Of a stretch of DNA of 55,324 nucleotides, positions 26,666 through 33,860 are shown piece by piece. How positions within the stretch are numbered: the first letter of the stretch is position 1; each line of letters opens with the position of its first letter. The notes beneath the pieces are model-generated. The model saw only the letters and a list, made by a program, of their open reading frames with translations. It was not told the DNA's origin and searched no databases. The stretch is taken from positions 1 through 55,324 of the forward strand of contig JAEZHY010000105.1 of NCBI GenBank assembly GCA_023416335.1. Reading direction: 5' to 3'. The position numbers and the translations under genes were made by a program. This DNA comes from Pseudomonadota bacterium (GTDB lineage: Bacteria > Desulfobacterota > Syntrophobacteria > Syntrophobacterales > Syntrophobacteraceae).

Positions 26666-27916
26666 CTAAATCGATACCCTGTTTCGTCCGGCTTTTTTTG
26701 CCCTGTAGAGCGCTTTATCGGCTGCCTTCACCACTTCCTGGGCGGTCGTCTGCTGCCCGTTTCGATCCGCCACGCCTATACTGATGGTCACCGCCACCCT
26801 CTTCTGGGATTGCTTTCGGGAATCGGGTTTGTCGGGCTTTTTGCGCGGGCGCTTTTTGCTTCGAATCGTAAACCCCGAAGACTGGATCACGTTCCTGAGT
26901 TCTTCCAGGTAGGGAACAGCCTCATTTCTGCTCTTTCCGGGAAAAACCACCGTGAACTCTTCCCCCCCGTAGCGAAAGGGTTTCCCTCCCCCGTTCACAC
27001 CCGATATTTTCGACGCGACCATCCGCAGCACCTGGTCTCCCACGTCGTGCCCGTACGTGTCGTTAAATTTCTTGAAAAAATCGATGTCCAGCATGGCGAT
27101 CGCGTATCTGTTCCCCATGGTCATGAGGAACTCGTTCAGGGTGCGCCGGGCGGGCAACCCGGTGAGTTCGTCCCGAAACGCCATGACGTAGGAGGCCTCT
27201 ATGACGGCAATAACGAGGATAAGTCCCGCGGTTGTGAAGTAGACGGTGGAAACCGGACCGGGCCCGGCGATCAGGGCCGGCCAGCAAGTCACGAGCGCCC
27301 AGATGAATCCGTTTTCGACCGCTCCCCTTTTCGTAGCGTAGCGGATGCAAATCAGGAGCAGGACGGACAGATTCACAAGGACTGCGATCTGAGGCAGATG
27401 GAGCGCGACGATGTATCTGGATACAAGCGAATGTCTGATTATCGGGTACTCGATCCAGGCATTCAGGACCGCCCAATTGTCGTAGAAGACGAAGGCTGTC
27501 AGGAGAGGCTGGGCCAGTATGAAGAGAAGACGCCGCAGGCCGTTTCCGTTTATGATTCCGCGTTCCTGGATCAGCGAGAAGAAGAGAAGGTTCAAGGGCA
27601 GCAGAACGGCCGTGAGGTTGAAAATCAGTCTGCCCGGGGTATTGGGCTCCAATGCCCCCTGAACAAGCCAGTTCAAGGCCCGGTCGGCCATCGCCAGCAC
27701 CAGGAGGGCAAAAATCAGCCTGCTCCGGTTGAAACGCCAGCCGAGCAGTAGCCCTGCAGCCGCAACGACGAGAGGATAGAATAGAGTTATCGTCGGGAGC
27801 CACGGCCCCGGCAGGCTCGTATGCATGAGAACCGCAACAGCCATACACAGGAAGCCGCCCGGCATGAAAAACGAAAAAAGCGCCTTAGAGTTCAAAACGG
27901 ACAACCTCATGTGCAC
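26666..27916 (-). CDS. Membrane-bound diguanylate cyclase (GGDEF)
   Basis: A 416-residue protein. Residues 1-240 hold about seven or eight membrane segments of unrecognised sensor type. The GGDEF domain (about 245-415) starts at FRDELTGLPARRTLNEF, binds metal through MLDIDFFKKFNDTYGHDVGD, and has the catalytic loop RYGGEEF. It should make cyclic di-GMP from two GTP. No RxxD inhibitory site precedes GGEEF (the residues are NGGGKPF), so product inhibition through that site is unlikely. A Lys/Arg-rich insertion (SKKRPRKKPDKPDSRKQSQK) of about 20 residues interrupts the C-terminal half of the domain. No phosphodiesterase is adjacent. Confidence 0.9.
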   Translation of the reverse strand: MHMRLSVLNSKALFSFFMPGGFLCMAVAVLMHTSLPGPWLPTITLFYPLVVAAAGLLLGWRFNRSRLIFALLVLAMADRALNWLVQGALEPNTPGRLIFNLTAVLLPLNLLFFSLIQERGIINGNGLRRLLFILAQPLLTAFVFYDNWAVLNAWIEYPIIRHSLVSRYIVALHLPQIAVLVNLSVLLLICIRYATKRGAVENGFIWALVTCWPALIAGPGPVSTVYFTTAGLILVIAVIEASYVMAFRDELTGLPARRTLNEFLMTMGNRYAIAMLDIDFFKKFNDTYGHDVGDQVLRMVASKISGVNGGGKPFRYGGEEFTVVFPGKSRNEAVPYLEELRNVIQSSGFTIRSKKRPRKKPDKPDSRKQSQKRVAVTISIGVADRNGQQTTAQEVVKAADKALYRAKKAGRNRVSI

Positions 27917-28132
27917 ATTACTTCAGTTCTGCGGCACCCGCAGGTAATTCAGTTCTCTCAATGGTCTTCCGTTAAGAATCGACAAAAGTCTGCAGAATCT
28001 TTAGTAAGAGTTGGCGTAAGATGTATGTCGAACCGGCTACGGAATGCCTTCTGCATTCGTGCTTTACGAAATTGGAGCCCGGGTGGGCCGGGCATTATCT
28101 TTAGTGGGGAATACCCGGAGGAATTTCAGAGA

Positions 28133-29299
28133 ATGAGGGTGGACGTAATAGTGGTCGGAGCGGGCGCATCGGGACTCATGTGCGCTATTGAAGCCGGAAA
28201 ACGGGGGCGCGCGGTTCTGGTCCTGGAGCACACACGACGGCTGGGCAGCAAGATCCTCGTCTCGGGCGGAGGCCGGTGCAATTTCACGAACAGAGATGTC
28301 GGCATCGAGCACTACTTCTCTCGTAATCCCCGGTTCGCCACGTCCGCGTTGGCCCGCTTTACGCCCTCCGATTTCATCTCTATGCTGCAGGAGCACGGGA
28401 TCGGCTATCAAGAACGCGAAATGGGCCGTTTGTTCTGTAACGAGAGTTCCCGGGAAATAACGGACATGCTCGGCGCCGAGTGCGACAGGGCCTCCGTTCG
28501 GATCGTGTTCGAGTGCAATATCTCGGCGATTGAAAAAGACAGGGAATTCCGGGTTGTCACCAACCGCGGCATTTTCCATTCCGAATCGCTGGTTGTCGCA
28601 ACCGGAGGTCTGTCGCTGCCCAATATCGGCGCAACCAACTTCGGATATTCCATCGCAAAGCAGTTTGGGCTGCAAGTCACCAAACTGAAACCCGCCCTCA
28701 CTCCGCTAAAGTTCAACCCTGAGCAGACCGGGATATTCAGCTCATTGACGGGTATATCCCTCGATGCCGCCGTAAGCTGCAAAGGGGAAAGATTCCGCGA
28801 CAAGATTCTGTTCACCCACAAAGGGCTGAGCGGTCCGGCAATTCTCCAGGTATCCTCCTCCTGGGAACAGGGAGAGAGTATTTCCGTCGATCTTCTGCCC
28901 GAGCTCGACATTCGAGGCGTTCTAATCGAAAACCGCCATACGAAGACCCTGCTCTCCACATTTCTTGGCCGATATATGCCGGGGCGCTTTGCAAAAACCT
29001 GGTGCGATCTCTATTTTCCATCTAAACCGCTCAACCGTTATTCGAACCGCGAATTCGAATCGCTTGCCGCAGCCCTGCGTGACTGGCGCATCCAGCCGGT
29101 CGGCACGGAGGGGTTCAACAAGGCTGAAGTCACACTCGGCGGGGTCGATACGGATGAGCTTTCCTCCAGGACAATGGAAGCCCGGAAGGTACCCGGCCTC
29201 TTCTTCCTGGGCGAGGTAATAGACATGACGGGGCAGCTCGGCGGCTACAATCTTCACTGGGCATGGGCATCGGGACATGCCGCGGGACAGCATGTCTGA
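28133..29299 (+). CDS. FAD-dependent oxidoreductase of HI0933/YhiN family
   Basis: A 388-residue flavoprotein. The N-terminal Rossmann motif VVGAGASGLMCAIEAGKRG binds FAD, followed by the family signature KILVSGGGRCNFTN (about 40-53), ATGGLSLPNIGATNFGY and the C-terminal GGYNLHWAWASGHAAG. The HI0933 family (YhiN, also BaiN-like) is widespread and its physiological reaction is poorly defined. I chose ATG 28133, preceded by GGAGG, since homology starts there; the open frame runs 312 bp further upstream. The small gene at 29335 follows 35 bp later on the same strand. Confidence 0.88.
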   Translation: MRVDVIVVGAGASGLMCAIEAGKRGRAVLVLEHTRRLGSKILVSGGGRCNFTNRDVGIEHYFSRNPRFATSALARFTPSDFISMLQEHGIGYQEREMGRLFCNESSREITDMLGAECDRASVRIVFECNISAIEKDREFRVVTNRGIFHSESLVVATGGLSLPNIGATNFGYSIAKQFGLQVTKLKPALTPLKFNPEQTGIFSSLTGISLDAAVSCKGERFRDKILFTHKGLSGPAILQVSSSWEQGESISVDLLPELDIRGVLIENRHTKTLLSTFLGRYMPGRFAKTWCDLYFPSKPLNRYSNREFESLAAALRDWRIQPVGTEGFNKAEVTLGGVDTDELSSRTMEARKVPGLFFLGEVIDMTGQLGGYNLHWAWASGHAAGQHV

Positions 29300-29334
29300 A
29301 CCGGGAACGCGGCGTGGAAATCGAAAGGGGCTTT

Positions 29335-29697
29335 ATGTGGGGACTTGAAGAACTGAAGAAACACAGGGAAATACTTGACCGGATCGACTGGGATATGACG
29401 CCGGAAAAGGCGGTGGAAACATTTCTGGAATGGGGGACCGGCTGGACCCGCAAGGACGATTTCGTGCGCTATGTGGGCCAGGAGGCCCTCTATTTCGTAA
29501 TCTACGACTGGGAGAAACCGCCCCAGGTCACCCTGATCCGGAGGACCACCCAGGAGGAGGACGAAATTGCAAAATTTCCGGCCCCCGAAGAATTGATTCA
29601 GAGAGCCATATATGAGGCGGGCCGCAAACCCGGAGTGGGAGTCTATGCCGTCACCGAAGAGTTGAAGGCTTGGCTGCAGGGGGCTCTGGGCTGCTGA
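29335..29697 (+). CDS. Small conserved protein of unknown function
   Basis: A 120-residue cytoplasmic protein (MWGLEELKKHREILDRIDW, TPEKAVETFLEWGTGW, AIYEAGRKPGVGVY). It is acidic, rich in Trp and Glu, with no signal peptide or membrane segment. It resembles small uncharacterised proteins common in sulfate reducers (the DVU0772-type family, from memory, unverified). AAAGGGG upstream supports ATG 29335. It is probably cotranscribed with the YhiN-type gene 35 bp before it. No function can be assigned. Confidence 0.65.
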   Translation: MWGLEELKKHREILDRIDWDMTPEKAVETFLEWGTGWTRKDDFVRYVGQEALYFVIYDWEKPPQVTLIRRTTQEEDEIAKFPAPEELIQRAIYEAGRKPGVGVYAVTEELKAWLQGALGC

Positions 29698-29726
29698 ACA
29701 ACGAACCAATCTCTTTCACTTTGTTG

Positions 29727-29750
29727 GGGCACGGTTTCCTGACCGTGCCC
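29727..29750 (+). terminator. Hairpin after small conserved gene
   Basis: GGGCACGGT, TTCCTG, ACCGTGCCC is a 9-bp perfect stem 30 bp after the stop. There is no U-tract, so a terminator is only a possibility. Confidence 0.4.
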
Positions 29751-29825
29751 GCTGTATCTATATCCAGAACCAAGATCGGCAATTTATTGAAAGGCGGGCT
29801 GTTTGAAAGGAGAACGGCAGGGCAC

Positions 29826-29864
29826 GTAGGGTGGGCACCCGGGTTTTTCGGGTGCCCACCCTAC
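29826..29864. repeat. R3 palindrome, complete copy
   Basis: GTAGGGTGGGCACCCG (29826-29841) and CGGGTGCCCACCCTAC (29849-29864) form a perfect 16-bp stem with loop GGTTTTT. This is the best-preserved R3 copy in the window and defines the family. Confidence 0.85.
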
Positions 29865-29895
29865 GGCCGCTCACCGTACACCATTATGGAAGTTT

Positions 29896-30022
29896 CACAA
29901 GGGAGTTTTTAAGACCTTGAATTCACGACTAATTCGCCCCAAAGCCTGGATGTGTAAACTTGTCCTGATCGAAGAGAAGGGCCGGAATGACGAGGTTGGG
30001 GCCTGTGCGCAATTTGCAACTA
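29896..30022. repeat. R2 element, partial copy D
   Basis: It holds GGAGTTTTTAAGACCTTGAA, the TTCACGACTAATTCGCCCC stretch, AAAGCCTGGAT, the ACTTGTCCTGATCGAAGAGA module and GGGCCGGAATGACG, but lacks both GTTGCCCAAAT arms. It lies between R3 and the Fic gene. Confidence 0.75.
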
Positions 30023-30155
30023 CTGCGTTGATTTGGCGGATAAGATCGGCAAATTTCATTGCTTTTCAAAGCTTATCAACAATGATATTTTAGATACTCC
30101 AGGCACCTACATCTTAACAGGATCGGCAAAAATATCGGCAAGGATTCAGTCGAAA

Positions 30156-31367
30156 ATGCCTTCTCAGATCCATCAAATGGAACCCCTTCTGCCGGAACAG
30201 GCAGGGGAACTGCATGATATTGCCTTGGAGGTGATTCAAAAGTCCGCATCCCTCGGAGGCAGCCAGCATCCCGTCACCCTTCGATCCTTGAGGGATTTCC
30301 TGAGAATCATCAACAGCTACTACTCGAACCTGATTGAAGGCCACAACACCCATCCGTACGACATTGTGCGGGCAATGCGCAACAACTACGATGCCGAGCC
30401 CGCCAAACGCAATCTTCAATTGGAAAGCACAGCGCATATTGCCGTCCAGAGGGAAATGGAAGACAGACTCGAAAAGGACCCGCAGCTGCAGATCACAAGC
30501 CCGGAATTTCTGAGTTATCTGCACCGGGAATTTTATGCGAGAGTGCCGGAGGAATTTAGAGTTGTCCAGGACGTTGCCGGGAGCAGGCAGAGCCGTTTCG
30601 TCCCGGGTGAGTTGCGCAGGGTAAGAGTAACGGTGGGGAGACACGTCCCGCCAGAATCAGAAGCCTTGCCGGCCTTCTTAAGGAGATTTGCCGAGTTCTA
30701 TGCACCCGCCAGGCACCACGGAGCATTCAGGCTCATTGCCGTGGCCTCCGCTCACCATCGGCTGATGTGGATCCACCCCTTTCTTGACGGTAATGGCCGT
30801 GTAACCCGCTTGTTTACCGAGGCATATTTGTTCAGGATTCCGGTCCATGGTTTCGGCCTGTGGTCGGTAAGTCGAGGGCTTGCCCGCGGGAATCTCGAAT
30901 ATAAGGCCGCCCTGGCCGAAGCGGACAATCCGAGGAGAAACGATACGGACGGAAGGGGCAATCTTTCAAATGAGGCTCTGGCCGGATTTTGCCGTTTTTT
31001 TCTTAGTATATGCCTCGACCAGGTGGAATACATGGGGGGATTGCTCCGGTTGGAAGAACTTCTCAACCGGATCGGGCAATATATCGACATGCGCATCTCG
31101 GGCGTGATTCCAGAGCCGGTCGAGGGCAGGAAATTGAGAAGGGAAGCAGTTGGAATGCTGCAGGAGGTGCTTATTCACGGAGAGGCTTCTCGCGGGGAAG
31201 TTATTGCCGCCTCGGGGCTCAAGGAGAGGACCGGCCGCAACCTTCTGGGCCGACTTCTTCAGGAAGAACTGCTCGTTTCGGATTCGCCCAAAGGGAACGT
31301 GAGACTCGGCTTTCCGGTGCATGCAGCAGGATGGTATTTTCCGGATCTTTATTCGATGCGTCGCTAG
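30156..31367 (+). CDS. Fic-domain protein, class II, with winged-helix tail
   Basis: A 403-residue Fic protein. The catalytic motif is intact: HPFLDGNGRVTR (207-218), with His207 as general base, so AMP or another nucleotide moiety could be moved to a protein hydroxyl. The inhibitory motif (S/T)xxxE(G/N) appears as SNLIEG (57-62) in the N-terminal part, which makes this a self-inhibited class II Fic with no separate antitoxin needed. A winged-helix-like domain (about 330-400: ASRGEVIAASGLKERTGRNL) ends the protein. The frame also opens at TTG 30033; I prefer ATG 30156 since the earlier codons lie next to repeat D and show no family match. Target unknown. Confidence 0.85.
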   Translation: MPSQIHQMEPLLPEQAGELHDIALEVIQKSASLGGSQHPVTLRSLRDFLRIINSYYSNLIEGHNTHPYDIVRAMRNNYDAEPAKRNLQLESTAHIAVQREMEDRLEKDPQLQITSPEFLSYLHREFYARVPEEFRVVQDVAGSRQSRFVPGELRRVRVTVGRHVPPESEALPAFLRRFAEFYAPARHHGAFRLIAVASAHHRLMWIHPFLDGNGRVTRLFTEAYLFRIPVHGFGLWSVSRGLARGNLEYKAALAEADNPRRNDTDGRGNLSNEALAGFCRFFLSICLDQVEYMGGLLRLEELLNRIGQYIDMRISGVIPEPVEGRKLRREAVGMLQEVLIHGEASRGEVIAASGLKERTGRNLLGRLLQEELLVSDSPKGNVRLGFPVHAAGWYFPDLYSMRR

Positions 31368-31382
31368 AGCATCTGTGGTGGG

Positions 31383-31417
31383 ATGTGGACAACGGCCTCT
31401 CACGCCGTTGCCCACAT
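31383..31417. terminator. Bidirectional hairpin between fic and ettA
   Basis: ATGTGGACAACGGC, CTCTCAC, GCCGTTGCCCACAT forms a 14-bp stem with one mismatch between two convergent genes. Confidence 0.55.
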
Positions 31418-31428
31418 TTCGTCAGTTT

Positions 31429-31460
31429 ATTGAGCTTTTCTCAGTTCACTGCTCTCTCAT
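31429..31460 (-). repeat. R4 heptamer array after ettA stop, degenerate
   Basis: On the minus strand the TAG stop is followed by ATGAGAGA, GCAGTGA, ACTGAGA, AAA. Only two units are clear, but the order and the CTGA(A/G)A end match the other arrays. Confidence 0.55.
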
Positions 31461-33146
31461 CTACGCCCGTGTCAGCTGCCGGTACTTGATCCTGTGAGGC
31501 TGGTCGGCGGCTTCGCCGAGGCGTGCTTTTTTGTCGGCCTCATACTCCGAATAGTTTCCGTCGAACCAGACGACCGTGCTGTCACCCTCGAAGGCAAGAA
31601 TGTGCGTCGCGATTCTGTCGAGGAACCAGCGATCGTGGCTGATCACGACGGCGCAGCCGGCGAAGTTTTCCAGCGCCTCTTCGAGTGCCCGCATTGTGTT
31701 GACGTCCAGGTCGTTGGTGGGCTCGTCGAGCAGGATCACATTTGCCCCTTCCTTCAGCATGCAGGCCAGGTGCACGCGGTTGCGCTCGCCTCCGGACAGC
31801 AGGCCGACCTTCTTCTGCTGATCGGTCCCGGAGAAATTGAAGCGCGCAACGTAAGCCCGCGAATTGACCGAACGCGTCCCCAACTCGATGGTGTCCTTAC
31901 CGTCCGAGATTGCTTCCCAGATGTTCTTTTCGGGATCGAGCGTCTCGCGGCTCTGTTCTACGTAAGCCAGCTTCACGGTTTCACCGAGTCTGATGCTCCC
32001 GGAATCGGGTTTCTCGAGGCTTGCTATCATCTTGAAGAGGGTGGTTTTTCCAGCGCCGTTGGGACCGATTACCCCGATGATGCCGCCTGGCGGCAGAGTG
32101 AAGGACATGCCGTCAATCAGGATATTCTCTCCAAAGGACTTGCCGACAGTGTCCGCCTCGATGACCACATTCCCCAGCCTCGGTCCGGGCGGGATATAGA
32201 TTTCAAGATCACGGGCCTGCTTTTCGTGGTCCTCTCTCAGCAGCGATTCATACGCGTTGATACGTGCCTTGGATTTTGCATGCCGCCCTTTCGGAGACAT
32301 CCTGATCCATTCGAGTTCGCGCTCCAGGGTCTTCTGCCGTTGGGTTTCGCTCTTCTCCTCCTGCTTCAGCCGTGTGCTTTTCTGCTCCAGCCATGAAGAG
32401 TAGTTCCCCTGCCACGGGATGCCCTGGCCTCGGTCGAGTTCGAGTATCCACCCCGCCACATTGTCGAGGAAGTAGCGGTCGTGGGTAACGGCTATGACCG
32501 TGCCCGCGTAGCGCTGCAGGTGGTGTTCGAGCCAGGCGACCGTTTCGGCATCGAGGTGGTTTGTCGGTTCGTCGAGAAGCAGAATGTCGGGCTCCTGCAG
32601 CAACAGGCGGCAAAGGGCCACACGGCGTCTTTCTCCTCCGGAGAGAACTTTCACCGAGGTATCTCCCGGCGGGCATCTGAGCGCATCCATTGCCATTTCG
32701 AGACGCGAATCCAGGTCCCAGGCATTGACCGAATCGAGCTTCTCCTGGACTTCTCCCTGACGCTGGATCAGCTTGTCCATTTCGTCGTCGGACATAGGCT
32801 CTGCAAAGCGCTCGTTTATTTCGTTGAACTCTTTGAGCAGATCGACGACGCCCTGCACGCCTTCTTCAACGATCTCCCGAACGGTTTTCGTTTCGTCCAG
32901 TTGCGGTTCCTGCTCGAGGAATCCGATGCTGTGGCCCGGGGCCACAACGGTTTTGCCGTTGAAGTCCTTGTCCACACCGGCAAGAATGCGCAGAAGGGTA
33001 CTTTTTCCGGCCCCGTTGAGACCCACTACGCCGATCTTCGCGCCGTAGAAGTAGGAAAGATAGATATCTTTGATGATGGGTTTCTTATTGTGAAACTTGC
33101 TGACTCCGATCATGGAGTAGATGATTTTATTCGGTTCCGTGGCCAT
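31461..33146 (-). CDS. ettA: Energy-dependent translational throttle protein EttA (ABC-F)
   Basis: A 561-residue ABC-F ATPase, near the 555 residues of E. coli EttA. Cassette 1: GLNGAGKST, LSGGERRR, LLLDEPTNHLD. Cassette 2: GPNGAGKTT, LSGGERNR, ILLDEPTNDLD. The linker carries the arm and basic segment of the P-site-tRNA-interaction motif (RMSPKGRHAKSKARINAYE). EttA binds the ribosomal E site and gates the first elongation step according to ATP/ADP level. No membrane segment and no Uup-type C-terminal coiled coil. Homology starts at MATEPNKIIYSM, so I chose ATG 33146 over the longer frame. Confidence 0.93.
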   Translation of the reverse strand: MATEPNKIIYSMIGVSKFHNKKPIIKDIYLSYFYGAKIGVVGLNGAGKSTLLRILAGVDKDFNGKTVVAPGHSIGFLEQEPQLDETKTVREIVEEGVQGVVDLLKEFNEINERFAEPMSDDEMDKLIQRQGEVQEKLDSVNAWDLDSRLEMAMDALRCPPGDTSVKVLSGGERRRVALCRLLLQEPDILLLDEPTNHLDAETVAWLEHHLQRYAGTVIAVTHDRYFLDNVAGWILELDRGQGIPWQGNYSSWLEQKSTRLKQEEKSETQRQKTLERELEWIRMSPKGRHAKSKARINAYESLLREDHEKQARDLEIYIPPGPRLGNVVIEADTVGKSFGENILIDGMSFTLPPGGIIGVIGPNGAGKTTLFKMIASLEKPDSGSIRLGETVKLAYVEQSRETLDPEKNIWEAISDGKDTIELGTRSVNSRAYVARFNFSGTDQQKKVGLLSGGERNRVHLACMLKEGANVILLDEPTNDLDVNTMRALEEALENFAGCAVVISHDRWFLDRIATHILAFEGDSTVVWFDGNYSEYEADKKARLGEAADQPHRIKYRQLTRA

Positions 33147-33315
33147 AAAGTTTGAAGCTCTCCAAAAGGTTTCAGGTTTCCACGGGTTGCAGAAAATCCA
33201 CACCCCGTGCGACGCAGTTATTTTAACCTATCGTGATTTCTAATTTTTTGATCATTCTAGCATGTAATCGGCAGGTTCCCAAGCCCGAAGGGGCATCGTT
33301 AAATTTCAGGAGCAT

Positions 33316-33340
33316 AAAAAAGCAGCCGTTTTGCGGCTGC
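33316..33340 (-). terminator. Intrinsic terminator downstream of the large kinase
   Basis: Read on the minus strand: GCAGCCG, CAAAA, CGGCTGC, TTTTTT. This is a textbook stem plus U-tract. It lies beyond R2 copy E and before ettA, so it would end kinase transcription and insulate ettA. Confidence 0.8.
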
Positions 33341-33436
33341 ATGTTCTATTTGTCATTCCGAAAGGAGGATTTCCGGCCTTTTCGGATAATCATTCGGAAA
33401 GCGATACGCGTCTTTCCTTCATCGGCTTCCGGGCGG

Positions 33437-33721
33437 GGTTCCCAAGGCGGAAGGCCTGTTGCCCAAATGGAGATGAGCTTCTTTAGCGGGCATTTTGCGA
33501 CCAAGCTTCCCAACCCGTCATCCCGGCAGTGCTTTTAAGCCGGGATCCAGGGTTTTTAAAAACTTGAATTCACTATTAATCCGCATTAATCCGCCCCAAA
33601 GGCCTGGATTCCGATGTGAACTTGTCCTGATCGAAGAGAAGGGTCGGAATAACGGGTCCGGCTCTGCGAGCCATTCAGGGCTGCCGCGATGATTTGGGCA
33701 ACAGCCCGGACCTTGGAACCA
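33437..33721. repeat. R2 nested palindromic element, copy E
   Basis: The most complete copy. GGTTCCCAAGG (33437-33447) and CCTTGGAACC (33711-33720) are outermost; GTTGCCCAAAT (33458-33468) faces ATTTGGGCAAC (33692-33702). CCGTCATCCCGGCAGTGC, TAAGCCGGGATCCAGGG, the duplicated ATTAATCCGC, GGCCTGGATTCCG and the CTGATCGAAGAG module lie inside. It matches copy A closely in its left half and copies B and C in its right half. Confidence 0.88.
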
Positions 33722-33779
33722 GCGAATCGAGTGTACGTTCGGCGTGCGTGCGCCACATGTGACCCCGGCCGAACTCGTT

Positions 33780-33860
33780 TTTTTCAGTTCACTGCTCACT
33801 GCCCGCTGTTCACTGTTTCGCTTCACCGTTCACTGAATTTGTCACTGGTTCACCGACTCC
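33780..33860 (-). repeat. R4 heptamer array at kinase 3' end, longest copy
   Basis: The minus strand reads GTCGGTGA, ACCAGTGA, then TCAGTGA, ACGGTGA, AGCGAA, ACAGTGA, ACAGCGG, GCAGTGA, GCAGTGA, ACTGAAA, AAA. The first units encode the last residues (SVNQ) and TGA stop of the kinase. Confidence 0.8.
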
